DNA from: Oceanihabitans gracilariae
GTDB taxonomy: Bacteria > Bacteroidota > Bacteroidia > Flavobacteriales > Flavobacteriaceae
Assembly (NCBI RefSeq): GCF_042684485.1
Contig: NZ_JBHULM010000004.1
Location: forward strand, 124,001 to 188,000
Direction of reading: 5' to 3'
Length of the DNA: 64,000 nucleotides
Shown here in pieces: positions 49,447-58,616 of this stretch. Made by a program: the position numbers and the translations under genes. Under the pieces are notes generated by a model. The model was not told where the DNA came from. It made no database searches and worked only from the letters and a program-made list of their open reading frames with translations. Each line of letters starts with the position of its first letter. Within the stretch, counting starts at the first letter, position 1.

Positions 49447-50814
49447 TTAATTTGTTAAATTTTCGGTTTTTAATCTTTCTTGTTCTAAGTTTTCAGCCAA
49501 TCTTTTTTCAATAATTGGTTGTATTAAAGTTTTTCTAATATTTGTTTTTACAAAAGGAAAGAGTTCTAAATCGTCTTTCATTTTATCGTTTTCATTAGGA
49601 TGTTTATTGGTCCCTAATAAAACAATTTCTCCTGCATCAAATTGCTCTTGTTCTTTAGCTGCACTTTCTTTTATTTTTCGTTGGATAGTGCCTTCTTTTA
49701 ATTGGTTTAAGAATCCTCCATTAGATTCTATGTCTTTAAATAATTCTAAGGCTTTTTCTGCTAGTTGATTGGTTAACGTTTCTATGTAATAAGAGCCTTC
49801 TGAAGCGTTTTCTACCACATCAAAATAGCTTTCGTGCTTTAAAATTAACAATTGATTTCTTGCAATACGTTCGCCAAACTCATTGTCTTTATGGTAAATG
49901 GCATCATAAGCTAAATTGCAAATAGTATCTGCTTCACCAAGAATAGCACTCATGCATTCTGTAGTGGTACGTAGCAGGTTTGTATTATAATCATAAATAG
50001 TTTTGTTGCGTTTTGTTGGTGTAACAAAAATATTACAATTGGCTTCTGTATTGTATTCTTTAACTAGGCTATGAAACAGTAAGCGTAAAGCGCGAAGTTT
50101 AGCAATTTCAAAAAAGTAATTGGTATTTACTGTTGCGTAAAAAGTAACTTGTAGTGTTTGTTTTTCTGTACTTTCTAGATGATTTAAATACTCATTTGTG
50201 TGAGCTAAAGCATAAGCCAACTGTTGTGTAATAGTTGCTCCTGCATTTTGGTATAGGTCTATATTTACACTAAAACTTTTGGTGTTTTTTACAATAGCAT
50301 CAAACTGTTGGTGGTCTTCTTTTAAGTTTGTAAACCAATTTCCTGTTTTGGCAAGATTACCAATAATATCTGTGTTAATGTGTATTCCTGCTTTAGTAGG
50401 AAGTAACGAAAGTGTTTTTACAAAATCGGCATCTAAAAACTGCAAATTAAAATATAAGGTAGTTTTATCTAGATCTATATTTTTTAGTAAATCACTTAGT
50501 ATAATAGTGTTGTTAGGAAGTGTAAATTGAATACTTTCTGCACCACGTTCTATAGCATCTGTTGCTTTTTTATTGCTTAATGCTACATCTTGAACAAAAA
50601 TAGATTGGCAGATAGACCATTTTTGCGAATTAGAAATACTAGTAAAAGGTTCCTTAAATCCATCTGCATGATAAAACGGTTTTACATCAATGCCTTCATT
50701 GGTTTTCCAGATTAAGGTATCATTATAATCTGCTCCTTTAAGGTCTGCTTGTATTTTTTGTTTCCACTGTTTTGATGATACTCTTTCAAAATCATTAAAT
50801 AATTTTTTAGTCAT
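49447..50814 (-). CDS. mutA: Methylmalonyl-CoA mutase small subunit
   Basis: A 455-residue subunit homologous to the barrel domain of MutB without a functional cobalamin domain. It starts LFNDFERVSSKQWKQKIQADLKGADYNDTLIWKTNEGIDVKPFY and includes EIAKLRALRLLFHSLVKEYN and NLLRTTTECMSAILGEADTICNLAYD, all characteristic of MutA. It is shorter than the 620-residue actinobacterial form, as usual for Bacteroidota, and lacks the B12-binding C-terminus. It overlaps the ftsB/divIC-like gene by 8 nt, so translation is probably coupled. Confidence 0.93.
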   Translation of the reverse strand: MTKKLFNDFERVSSKQWKQKIQADLKGADYNDTLIWKTNEGIDVKPFYHADGFKEPFTSISNSQKWSICQSIFVQDVALSNKKATDAIERGAESIQFTLPNNTIILSDLLKNIDLDKTTLYFNLQFLDADFVKTLSLLPTKAGIHINTDIIGNLAKTGNWFTNLKEDHQQFDAIVKNTKSFSVNIDLYQNAGATITQQLAYALAHTNEYLNHLESTEKQTLQVTFYATVNTNYFFEIAKLRALRLLFHSLVKEYNTEANCNIFVTPTKRNKTIYDYNTNLLRTTTECMSAILGEADTICNLAYDAIYHKDNEFGERIARNQLLILKHESYFDVVENASEGSYYIETLTNQLAEKALELFKDIESNGGFLNQLKEGTIQRKIKESAAKEQEQFDAGEIVLLGTNKHPNENDKMKDDLELFPFVKTNIRKTLIQPIIEKRLAENLEQERLKTENLTN

Positions 50815-51109
50815 CTGTATTGTTTTTTAAACTGTCTTCGTATTCAATAATATAAATTTCTTCCTTATCACGTTTCATGTAATACGCTTCACGTGCAAAT
50901 TTTTCAAGACCTTCGTCTGTACTTAATTTTTCTAGTTCTTTATTATCTTTTTCAATTTCTTTAAGGTAGAAATCTTTTTCGTCTTCTAGATCGTTAATAT
51001 CATTATTTAATTCGTTGTGAATGAGTAATGAATTTGCATCAAAAAACAGCATCCAAATGGCGAATATTGTAAATATAATAAGGAATATGTTTTTAAAATA
51101 CTTTAGCAT
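50807..51109 (-). CDS. FtsB/DivIC-like septum formation initiator
   Basis: A 100-residue bitopic protein. A short cytoplasmic start leads to one span (IFLIIFTIFAIWMLFFDANSL, about 8-28). A coiled coil follows with heptad spacing (NDLEDEKDFYLKEIEKDNKELEKLSTD) and the FtsB-like end GLEKFAREAYYMKRDKEEIYII. The coiled-coil and A-R-E-x-Y-x-M-K region are typical of the divisome component that links FtsL and FtsQ. It overlaps udk by 1 nt and mutA by 8 nt. Both FtsB and DivIC names are used for such proteins. Confidence 0.88.
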   Translation of the reverse strand: MLKYFKNIFLIIFTIFAIWMLFFDANSLLIHNELNNDINDLEDEKDFYLKEIEKDNKELEKLSTDEGLEKFAREAYYMKRDKEEIYIIEYEDSLKNNTDD

Positions 51110-51717
51110 TAACTAATTCTTTCGTTTATAATGGTTTTAACTATATCTACAGCAACAGTATTGTACTTGTTGTTAGGTATAATAATGTCTGCATACTCTT
51201 TCATTGGTTCAATAAATTGTTGATGCATTGGTTTTAGTGTGGTTTGGTAACGCGTTAATACTTCGTCTAAATCTCTACCACGTTCTGCAATATCACGTTT
51301 TAATCTACGTATTAAACGTTCATCACTATCTGCATGAACAAATATTTTAATATCAAACATGTCTCTTAATTCACGATTGGTAAGTATTAAAATACCTTCA
51401 ACAATCATTACTTTTCTAGGCATGGTGCGTATAGTGTCACCAGTTCTGTTATGCTTTACAAAAGAATATACAGGTTGGTCTACAGGTATTCCGTCTTTTA
51501 ATTCTTTTAAATGTTTAGCTATTAAATCGAAATCAATACTTCTAGGATGGTCAAAATTTATATTGGTTCTTTCGTCAAGGGTTAGGTGAGAGGTATCTTT
51601 ATAATAATGATCTTGTGATATTACACCAACTTCTCCTTCTGGTAATTCGTTAAGTATTTGGTCTACAACGGTTGTTTTACCGCAACCAGTTCCACCTGCA
51701 ATTCCTATAATAAGCAT
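51109..51717 (-). CDS. udk: Uridine kinase
   Basis: Udk phosphorylates uridine and cytidine in the salvage pathway. The 202-residue protein has the P-loop GIAGGTGCGKTTVVDQIL (8-16), the uridine pocket SQDHYYKD, NFDHPRSIDFDL, and RRLKRDIAERGRDLDEVL for the lid. Length and motifs are canonical. It heads the operon with ftsB/divIC-like, mutA, lipoprotein and mutB. A TAAATTTG box lies 25 nt upstream, in the 35-nt gap to the preceding dehydrogenase gene. Confidence 0.96.
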   Translation of the reverse strand: MLIIGIAGGTGCGKTTVVDQILNELPEGEVGVISQDHYYKDTSHLTLDERTNINFDHPRSIDFDLIAKHLKELKDGIPVDQPVYSFVKHNRTGDTIRTMPRKVMIVEGILILTNRELRDMFDIKIFVHADSDERLIRRLKRDIAERGRDLDEVLTRYQTTLKPMHQQFIEPMKEYADIIIPNNKYNTVAVDIVKTIINERIS

Positions 51718-51741
51718 TTATGTTTTTTTTGATTTGATAGG

Positions 51742-51749
51742 CAAATTTA
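51742..51749 (-). promoter_or_regulatory. Putative -7 box of the udk-ftsB-mutA-mutB operon
   Basis: On the minus strand TAAATTTG, an exact TAnnTTTG match, ends 24 nt before the udk ATG. A -33 element would fall inside the preceding gene. Confidence 0.5.
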
Positions 51750-51752
51750 AGA

Positions 51753-52859
51753 TTATTTCTTCGGAATTATTTTAACTATTCCAACATTTTCTATTCCAAC
51801 GTAAATATAACCATCTGGACCTTGACAAACACTACGAACTCTGCCTAAATCATTTAATAATCTTTCTTCAAACACTACTTTATTGTTTTCAAGAACACAT
51901 CTATCTAAATACTGAAATTTTAAAGAACCAACCAATAAATTGTCTTTCCAATTAGGATAGATGTTGCTTGTTATAAACTCCATTCCGCTTGGTGCTATTG
52001 AAGGACTCCAATAATGAATGGGCTGTTCCATACCTGGTAATTTTGTTTTATTAGTGATTTTTGTACCATGATAGTTAATGCCATAGGTTATTTTTGGCCA
52101 TCCGTAATTTTTACCAGATTCAATAATATTAATTTCATCTCCACCACGAGGACCATGCTCATGAATCCATATTTTACCTGTAATAGGATGTTTTATCATG
52201 CCTTGCGGATTTCTATGACCATAAGAATAAATTGCCTTTTTAGCATTTGGCGTATTCACAAAAGGATTATCTATAGGAATGGTGCCATCATCATGTAAGC
52301 GATAAATTTTTCCGCCATCGCGAGTAATATCTTGAGGGTTTATATCGCGTTCTCCACGTTCACCAATAGAAAAATATAAGTAGCCAGCATTGTCAAATGC
52401 TATTCTGGAACCAAAATGTTGCCCAGCAGTAGTATTTGGTAAGGCTTTATAGAGTACTTCTTGATGTACAAGTTTGTTTTCTTTTAGTTTTGCTCGCAGG
52501 ATAGAAGTATGTGCTCCTTGGTTTTCATCATTAGAAGAAGCATAAGAAATATACAGCCAACCGTTGTTTTTGTAATCTGGATGTAGTGCAATATCCATTA
52601 AACCTCCTTGACCTAATACTTTAATTTCTGGTAAATTAGAAACCGTTGTTTTAGCGCCTTCTTTAAAAAGAATCATTTTTCCAGATTTTTCATTAATTAA
52701 AATGGAGCCATCTGGAAGAAATACAAATCCCCAAGGAATTTTTAAATCAGGAACAATAATTTCATAAGTATGCTCTGTATTTACAGGGTTTTTGTCTTGT
52801 GCGCAAGAGTAAAAACTAATAGAGATTAGTGTGGTTAAAAGAAAAAAAAGATGCTTCAT
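51753..52859 (-). CDS. PQQ-dependent sugar dehydrogenase-like lipoprotein
   Basis: A 368-residue six-bladed propeller lipoprotein (MKHLFFLLTTLISISFYSC; Cys19 lipobox). It belongs to the soluble glucose/sorbosone dehydrogenase (GSDH) family. Blocks are PWGFVFLPDGSILINEKSGKM, GGLMDIALHPDYKNNGWLYISYAS, HFGSRIAFDNAGYLYFSIGERG, YGHRNPQGMIKHPITGKIWIHEHGPRGGDEINII (with the catalytic His region) and SPSIAPSGMEFITSNIYP. It would oxidise sugars in the periplasm using PQQ. No PQQ synthesis genes are in view, so the cofactor may be scavenged or the role may differ. Confidence 0.9.
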   Translation of the reverse strand: MKHLFFLLTTLISISFYSCAQDKNPVNTEHTYEIIVPDLKIPWGFVFLPDGSILINEKSGKMILFKEGAKTTVSNLPEIKVLGQGGLMDIALHPDYKNNGWLYISYASSNDENQGAHTSILRAKLKENKLVHQEVLYKALPNTTAGQHFGSRIAFDNAGYLYFSIGERGERDINPQDITRDGGKIYRLHDDGTIPIDNPFVNTPNAKKAIYSYGHRNPQGMIKHPITGKIWIHEHGPRGGDEINIIESGKNYGWPKITYGINYHGTKITNKTKLPGMEQPIHYWSPSIAPSGMEFITSNIYPNWKDNLLVGSLKFQYLDRCVLENNKVVFEERLLNDLGRVRSVCQGPDGYIYVGIENVGIVKIIPKK

Positions 52860-52903
52860 AAGTACTAATTAAAAATTATTTACAATTTATTTTTATTTGC
52901 GGC

Positions 52904-52931
52904 TTGTTTTTAAATAAAAATTATATATTTG
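52904..52931 (+). promoter_or_regulatory. Promoter of tRNA-Pro
   Basis: TTG (52904-52906), a 17-nt spacer and TATATTTG (52924-52931) match the flavobacterial consensus, 25 nt before the mature tRNA. Confidence 0.75.
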
Positions 52932-52956
52932 CAGTCCTTAAATGATAATACATTTT

Positions 52957-53031
52957 CGGGGTGTAGCGTAGCCCGGTTATCGCGCCACGTTTGGGACGTG
53001 GAGGCCGCAGGTTCGAATCCTGCCACCCCGA
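52957..53031 (+). tRNA. tRNA-Pro (anticodon TGG)
   Basis: The cloverleaf is complete. The acceptor stem is CGGGGTG/CACCCCG, with D arm 52966-52983. The anticodon stem CCACG/CGTGG encloses loop TTTGGGA with anticodon TGG at 52992-52994. The T arm GCAGG-TTCGAAT-CCTGC is followed by discriminator A at 53031. The 3' CCA is not encoded. The UGG anticodon reads most proline codons. A promoter lies upstream and a terminator at 53037-53066. Confidence 0.97.
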
Positions 53032-53036
53032 CTTTT

Positions 53037-53066
53037 AAAGCTCAACTTTTTAGTTGAGCTTTTTTT
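53037..53066. terminator. Terminator after tRNA-Pro
   Basis: AAAGCTCAACT (53037-53047) and AGTTGAGCTTT (from 53052) form the stem, followed by T7. It lies between the tRNA and the convergent aldehyde dehydrogenase gene. Confidence 0.9.
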
Positions 53067-53080
53067 ATACACCTACTTTT

Positions 53081-54445
53081 TTATTTGTTGATATACACTG
53101 TTTTAACATTTACAAACTCGTGTATTCCTTCTACAGATAATTCTCTACCATAACCAGAAGCTTTTGTGCCACCAAAAGGTAATCTTGGATCCGATTTTAC
53201 CATTTCGTTTATAAAAAAGGCACCATCAGGTATTTTAGAAATATGTTCTGTTGCTGTTTCTGTATCTTCGGTAAATAGCATAGTACCTAAACCAAATTTA
53301 GAATTTGTAGCAAGCTCTAATGCTTCTTCTATATTTTTTACTTTAAAAATAGGAGCTACTGGTCCAAAGGTCTCTTCGGTAAATACAGCCATATCTTTAG
53401 TAACCTCTGTTAGTATTGTTGGAGCAAAGTAAGCTTTGTCTCTTTGGTTACCTAAAACAACTTTGGCTCCTTTTTGTATAGCGTCATCTACTTGCTTTTG
53501 TATATCTGTGGCAAGATCTTCTCTAGCAAGAGTTGCTATTTCTGTTTCTTCGTTTAGCGGGTTGCTATATTTTAGTGTTTTAACTTTAGCGGTAAATTTA
53601 TCAACAAATGCATCATAGATATTTTCAGTAACAATAAAACGTTTTGCGGCAATACAACTTTGCCCTGTGTTTAGCATTCTTGCTTTTACTATAGTATCTA
53701 TATATTTATTTAAATTGGCATCATCTAAAACAATACATGCATTATTACCACCTAATTCTAAAACAGCTTTTTTAAGGTGCTGTCCAGCAACTTTAGCAAT
53801 GCTTCTTCCTGCTTTTTCACTTCCTGTTAATGAAACTGCTTTAACAATAGGATCTTCTAAAACCTTTTCTATAACCTTGTGATTGGTTACTAAGGTTTGA
53901 AAGCATCCAGGATTAAAACCAGCATCTTCAAAAATAGTTTGTAATGCTAAGGCGCATCCTGTAACGTTAGAAGCGTGTTTAACTACAACCGTATTTCCTG
54001 CAGCTAGCGTAGGAATGGCAAAACGTAAAACTTGCCAAAACGGAAAGTTCCAAGGCATAATAGCCAATATAACACCCAAAGGATCATAACTTATAAAGCT
54101 TTCTTGTGCATCTGTTTTAATGATTTGATCGGCTAAAAATTCTTCGGCATTAGTGGTGTAAAAATCACACAGAAAGATACATTTATTAATTTCTGCTCTA
54201 CTTTCTTGAATGGGTTTTCCCATTTCAAGTGTAATTAACTTGCTTAATGGTTCTAGGCGTTCTTCTAAAATATTTCCAACATTAATTAGTAATTGGGTTC
54301 TGTGTTCTATGTCTTCATTTTTCCAATCGTTAAAAGCCTTATCTGCCATTTTTAATTTTGAAAATACCTGCGTTTCGGTTTCTAAGGTATAGGTTTCAAT
54401 TAGTTCTTGATTGTAAGGGTTAATGGATTTTATGGTGTTTGACAT
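53081..54445 (-). CDS. NAD(P)-dependent succinate-semialdehyde dehydrogenase-type aldehyde dehydrogenase
   Basis: A 454-residue aldehyde dehydrogenase. Visible landmarks are LGVILAIMPWNFPFWQVLRF, VVKHASNVTGCALAL, VSLTGSEKAGRSIAKVAG, the general base in LELGGNNACIVLDDANL, and nucleophile C264 in NTGQSCIAAKRF. The C-terminal EETFGPVAPIFKV and LPFGGTKASGYGRE are also present. The short form and sequence pattern match the GabD-like/SSADH group (YneI/Sad type). The substrate is probably succinate semialdehyde, but other aldehydes are possible. It is a single gene, divergent from trxB. Confidence 0.92.
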   Translation of the reverse strand: MSNTIKSINPYNQELIETYTLETETQVFSKLKMADKAFNDWKNEDIEHRTQLLINVGNILEERLEPLSKLITLEMGKPIQESRAEINKCIFLCDFYTTNAEEFLADQIIKTDAQESFISYDPLGVILAIMPWNFPFWQVLRFAIPTLAAGNTVVVKHASNVTGCALALQTIFEDAGFNPGCFQTLVTNHKVIEKVLEDPIVKAVSLTGSEKAGRSIAKVAGQHLKKAVLELGGNNACIVLDDANLNKYIDTIVKARMLNTGQSCIAAKRFIVTENIYDAFVDKFTAKVKTLKYSNPLNEETEIATLAREDLATDIQKQVDDAIQKGAKVVLGNQRDKAYFAPTILTEVTKDMAVFTEETFGPVAPIFKVKNIEEALELATNSKFGLGTMLFTEDTETATEHISKIPDGAFFINEMVKSDPRLPFGGTKASGYGRELSVEGIHEFVNVKTVYINK

Positions 54446-54576
54446 GATTATAAGTTTTAAAAATTACTACTAAGTTACTAGATAAGATTTTTATTACAGA
54501 AGGTTTGTTATAAGAAAATCTAATATTGATATTATAACTGTTGATAACTTAAGTGTTAGGTTTCTATCAAAAATCC

Positions 54577-54584
54577 TACTTTTG
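54577..54584 (+). promoter_or_regulatory. Putative -7 box of trxB
   Basis: TACTTTTG, an exact TAnnTTTG match, lies 24 nt before the ATG. No TTG is seen at ideal spacing. Confidence 0.5.
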
Positions 54585-54608
54585 TATAGATAATAAGATA
54601 CTAAAATT

Positions 54609-55592
54609 ATGTCTGATACAATAGAAAAAGTAAAATGCTTAATTATAGGTTCTGGACCTGCAGGTTATACTGCAGCAATTTATGCAGCCAGAGCTAATAT
54701 GAAACCTGTTCTTTATCAAGGAACACAACCTGGAGGACAATTAACTACTACCAATGAAGTAGAGAATTTTCCTGGTTATCCTGAAGGAATTACAGGGCCA
54801 GAAATGATGATGCAACTACAAAAACAAGCAGAACGTTTTGAAACAGATGTTCGTGATGGTTGGGTAACTAAAGTAGATTTCTCTGGTGATGTACATAAAG
54901 TATGGGTAAATGAAACTAAAGAAATTCATTGTGATACGGTAATAATATCTACAGGAGCTTCTGCTAAATATTTAGGTTTAGATTCTGAACAAAAATATTT
55001 AAAACTTGGTGGAGGTGTTTCTGCTTGTGCTGTTTGTGATGGATTTTTCTACAGAAACCAAGAAGTAGTAATTGTTGGAGCAGGAGATAGCGCTTGTGAA
55101 GAAGCACATTACTTATCTAAGCTTTGTAAAAAAGTAACGATGCTAGTAAGACGTGATGAGTTTAGAGCGTCTAAAATTATGGCTACTCGTGTTGCAAATA
55201 CTGAAAATATTGAAATACTATTTAACACAGAAACGGATGAAGTTTTAGGTGACGGACAAGTAGTAACTGGTGTTAGAGTAGTAAACAATAAAACCAATGA
55301 AAAACATGAAATTCCTGCAACAGGATTTTTTGTAGCTATAGGACACAAGCCAAATACAGATATTTTTAAAGGTTATTTAGACTTAGATGAAACGGGTTAT
55401 ATTATTCATGCTAAACCAGGAACATCTAAAACCAATGTAGAAGGTGTTTTTGTATCTGGAGATGCAGCAGACCATGTGTATAGACAAGCAATTACTGCAG
55501 CAGGAACAGGTTGTATGGCTGCTTTAGACGCAGAACGTTACTTGGCAGCAAAAGATGCTGAGTTTGAAGTAAGTACTTCTAACTACAACTAA
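54609..55592 (+). CDS. trxB: Thioredoxin-disulfide reductase
   Basis: TrxB passes electrons from NADPH through FAD to thioredoxin. The 327-residue protein has the FAD site IIGSGPAGYTAAIYAARA, GTQPGGQLTTTNEVENFPGYPEG, the redox-active C140-A-V-C143 in SACAVCDGFFYR, and the NADPH loop VVIVGAGDSACEEAHYLSKL. VEGVFVSGDAADHVYRQAITAAGTGCMAALDAERYL closes the FAD domain. Motifs are canonical. It is a single-gene unit with its own promoter box and a strong terminator. Confidence 0.97.
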   Translation: MSDTIEKVKCLIIGSGPAGYTAAIYAARANMKPVLYQGTQPGGQLTTTNEVENFPGYPEGITGPEMMMQLQKQAERFETDVRDGWVTKVDFSGDVHKVWVNETKEIHCDTVIISTGASAKYLGLDSEQKYLKLGGGVSACAVCDGFFYRNQEVVIVGAGDSACEEAHYLSKLCKKVTMLVRRDEFRASKIMATRVANTENIEILFNTETDEVLGDGQVVTGVRVVNNKTNEKHEIPATGFFVAIGHKPNTDIFKGYLDLDETGYIIHAKPGTSKTNVEGVFVSGDAADHVYRQAITAAGTGCMAALDAERYLAAKDAEFEVSTSNYN

Positions 55593-55612
55593 ACTGTAGT
55601 ATAAATAAATAT

Positions 55613-55653
55613 AAAAAGTGCCTAGTGTTATATATAATACTAGGCACTTTTTT
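55613..55653. terminator. Terminator between trxB and the head-GIN gene
   Basis: AAAAAGTGCCTAGT (55613-55626) pairs with ACTAGGCACTTTTTT (55639-55653). The stem can extend through TTAT/ATAA. A/T tracts on both sides make it bidirectional. Confidence 0.92.
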
Positions 55654-55673
55654 ATTGTAAAAAGGAATTGTTG

Positions 55674-56522
55674 TTATAATTCTTTTTTATGTAGAGTAGC
55701 AGTGTTTTTAAAAGCATTAATGGTAATTTTTGGGTTACCATATAAATAAACCTCACTACTACCAGAGGTGTTTAAAGTTAAATCGCGTAGTACATGTATA
55801 GTAGCATCACTAGAATCTTCTGTTGTTAAATTACAAGTGTTTACTGTTAGGTTTTTAGCAGAAAAGTTTGATGAATTTATTGCTGTTAAATCTAAATGTT
55901 CTATTTCTCCTTCAATTTTAGTAAATGCACTTTGGTACATATATAGTTTTAAACTGTCTGTTTCTATTAAAGCTTCGGTTTTACTATTTTCATTAAGTTC
56001 TATATTAACTTTATCGCTTTCAATATTTAATTTAGATTTAGAACTAAAACCAAAATTAGATTTGTTATTGTTTGTAAGGGTAAAGTTTTTGTTTTTAATG
56101 TTTAAAAAGGCTTTGGCGTAATCGTTAATTTTTAATTCTAAAGAATCGTTTTTTAATGTGTTTGCAGCACTAAGTTCTGCATCCTCATTAATTTCTATAT
56201 AGCGAAGTGATTTTGTAATATTAACAACAATGTTTAATCTTTTACTAGATTGAATTTTTGCTAAGGTGCTAAAGCTTAAAACACTGTCTTTAACCGAAAA
56301 CTGAATGATTTCGTGTAAATTTTCATCTGTTTCAATTTCTACAGAAGCGGCATCACTTTGAATAAGTTCTATCTCAAATTTTTCGCCAAAAGTTATGGTG
56401 TTAAAATCGTCTATCATTGTTTGTACAGTAGTAACAATTTTATTTCCCTTTACTTTTTCTTGTGCAAAACTTGTACTAGCTGTAATAGCAATACATAGTG
56501 TTAAAACCCAATTTTTCAACAT
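55674..56522 (-). CDS. Head-GIN domain (DUF2807) exported protein
   Basis: A 282-residue exported protein with signal peptide MLKNWVLTLCIAITASTSFAQ. A DUF2807 (putative auto-transporter adhesin, head GIN) beta-helix follows. FNTITFGEKFEIELIQSDAASVEIETDENL starts the domain, and short repeated strands continue with many S, N and K residues (NNNKSNFGFSSKSKLNI, ATIHVLRDLTLNTSGSSEVYLYGNP). It likely sits on the cell envelope; ligands are unknown. It lies downstream of the PadR-PspC pair in the same direction, separated by 279 nt with a terminator. Confidence 0.85.
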   Translation of the reverse strand: MLKNWVLTLCIAITASTSFAQEKVKGNKIVTTVQTMIDDFNTITFGEKFEIELIQSDAASVEIETDENLHEIIQFSVKDSVLSFSTLAKIQSSKRLNIVVNITKSLRYIEINEDAELSAANTLKNDSLELKINDYAKAFLNIKNKNFTLTNNNKSNFGFSSKSKLNIESDKVNIELNENSKTEALIETDSLKLYMYQSAFTKIEGEIEHLDLTAINSSNFSAKNLTVNTCNLTTEDSSDATIHVLRDLTLNTSGSSEVYLYGNPKITINAFKNTATLHKKEL

Positions 56523-56558
56523 TTGTTTTCTGGTTAATTATTATCTACAAATATATAC

Positions 56559-56600
56559 AAAAACCATCCTAAACCTGATTTTAAGTTTAGAATGGTTTTT
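56559..56600. terminator. Terminator between PspC and head-GIN genes
   Basis: AAAAACCATCCTAAAC and GTTTAGAATGGTTTTT pair with one mismatch and have A/T tracts at each end. It suggests that most PspC transcription stops before the head-GIN gene. Confidence 0.82.
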
Positions 56601-56801
56601 TTTAGCAGATATCTAGTCTGCATAATTTGGTTGGTTTTAATTTTTTGTTAGAAAAGTACATCTAACAACATTGTAATTATTGTGTTTACTAAATAGAACA
56701 TAACGGTTTGTTTTTTAATTGATTAATGATTCAAATATTATATTTTTTGTTAGTGATTAATAACTTAAATACCTGAACTGTTTATTTTTAAGGATGCGTT
56801 G

Positions 56802-58616
56802 TTATTCTTCTTCTTGGTTTATTTGAATACCATCTTCATCTATATGCACTTTTACTTCATCTGTATTTGCACGAACACCATTTTTGTTGATTTTTACATT
56901 AGAATCTTCCGTTTTAATTTCTAAGCCATCGTTATTAATGTTAATGCTTCCTTTTTCATCATTTACATTTATTTTAACTTTATACTCTTCTTCGGCTTCT
57001 TTTTCGGTACAATCTAAACAAACAGCTTCATCATTTTTTATTTTTAATAACTGTCCAGCATCTTTATAAGTAACAAGGTTGTTGCTTGATGTGTAGTGGT
57101 TTAAAAAAGATCTTGTGTTTTTATTTAAATGTATTACCATACCTTCTGGCACATACAGTATTAAAATAACTTCTTGATCACTAAATTTGTTTATAGCATT
57201 GGTTGTTAAATATTTGTCTAGTTCTACAGTATTATTCACTATAGTGTAGTTGTAATTTATGTTTTCAGCACGTTCTTTAGCAGACTGAAAACTTCTACCA
57301 TCTGCTGTTTTTTCAACATGTAAGCTTACTAAAGTGTCTTCTGTGGACTTAATAACCAATTCTATATCTGAAGAATAAATATGTTTTTCATCATTATCTC
57401 CATATACAATCTGAAAAGAGTTACCATTTTTATGCATGCTTTTGTTGTATGCATTATTGTCTATCATTTTAATACTTAAGGTATCATTAGTAGTAATAGA
57501 ATATTCCATTTTTTCATTTACAGTAGCATCAAAAGCGTGTTCTGTTGCTTGTGTAATACCAATAATGATAAGACCTATTATAGATACAAACCATAAACCA
57601 AGTAGTGAATATTTGGCAATATTACCTATAGATTTTAGGTTGTTGATTAAAATCTTTAACCCTAAATAAAAGATAAAGAAAAACGGAATTCCTACAGCAA
57701 ATAAAGCTAATAATGATACTAACCAAACAGGAGTTCCTGCCGCATTTGCTGTGTCTACAAGATCAAATCCAGGAACGTTTATAGCGTCTGAAATACCAAC
57801 GGTAAACATGGCTATTATTAACCCAATTAATGTGGAAGCACCAATAAAGATTAAGAAAACACCTATGCATTTTGCTACTATTTTTAACAAAAACATAAAA
57901 ACGTTTCCTATAGTGTCAAAGAACGATGTAGATGTAGATTTTAAGGAGTTACTTTTTTTTTTGAAATCTACATTTTTAGCAGCATCACTAACTGAGTCTG
58001 ATACATTTTTAGCTACATCTGTAACTGTATCTGTAACCGTTGTTATGCCATCTTTAATCTTTTTTTCAATATTACTAATGTTTACAGGTTCTCCTTTCAT
58101 CATTAGCTTATCACTTGTAGTAACGGCTTCTGGAAGTAAGATCCATAATAATATATATAGTAATACACCTGTTCCTGCACCAAAGATTAATAGAATCCAA
58201 ATAAGTCTAATCCATATGGCATCAATACCAAAATAATGTGCTAATCCTGCAGAAACACCACCAACATAAGAGTTGTCTGTATCTCTAAAAAGTTTTCTTG
58301 ATGCTGTTTTATTGGTAGTATATTGCTTAGGTTCATCTTCAAATATCTCATCATCTACAATATAATCTTCAGGTTGTCCCATGATGGTGATTACATCATC
58401 TACTTCTTTAATACCAATTACTTGTTTATCATGTTTAACGCGTTCGTTAAAAAGTTCAGCTATTCTTGCTTCTATATCCGAAATAATTTCAGAACGACCT
58501 TGAGAGTCTGTAAACGAACGTTTAATAGCCTCCAAATAGCGTTGTAGTTTTAAGTATGCATCTTCATCTATATGAAAAAATATACCTGCTAAATTTATGT
58601 TGACTGTTTTATTCAT
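56802..58616 (-). CDS. PspC domain membrane protein
   Basis: A 604-residue membrane protein. The N-terminal cytoplasmic part (1-100) contains DSQGRSEIISDIEARIAELFNERV. The PspC domain (about 107-165) is KLFRDTDNSYVGGVSAGLAHYFGIDAIWIRLIWILLIFG. Several more spans occupy about 230-370, and the C-terminal 230 residues are extracytoplasmic with repeated short beta strands ending in VHIDEDGIQINQEEE. Its start overlaps the PadR gene by 8 nt. PspC proteins react to envelope stress in other bacteria. Here the PadR pairing suggests transcriptional control of this protein. Confidence 0.9.
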   Translation of the reverse strand: MNKTVNINLAGIFFHIDEDAYLKLQRYLEAIKRSFTDSQGRSEIISDIEARIAELFNERVKHDKQVIGIKEVDDVITIMGQPEDYIVDDEIFEDEPKQYTTNKTASRKLFRDTDNSYVGGVSAGLAHYFGIDAIWIRLIWILLIFGAGTGVLLYILLWILLPEAVTTSDKLMMKGEPVNISNIEKKIKDGITTVTDTVTDVAKNVSDSVSDAAKNVDFKKKSNSLKSTSTSFFDTIGNVFMFLLKIVAKCIGVFLIFIGASTLIGLIIAMFTVGISDAINVPGFDLVDTANAAGTPVWLVSLLALFAVGIPFFFIFYLGLKILINNLKSIGNIAKYSLLGLWFVSIIGLIIIGITQATEHAFDATVNEKMEYSITTNDTLSIKMIDNNAYNKSMHKNGNSFQIVYGDNDEKHIYSSDIELVIKSTEDTLVSLHVEKTADGRSFQSAKERAENINYNYTIVNNTVELDKYLTTNAINKFSDQEVILILYVPEGMVIHLNKNTRSFLNHYTSSNNLVTYKDAGQLLKIKNDEAVCLDCTEKEAEEEYKVKINVNDEKGSININNDGLEIKTEDSNVKINKNGVRANTDEVKVHIDEDGIQINQEEE

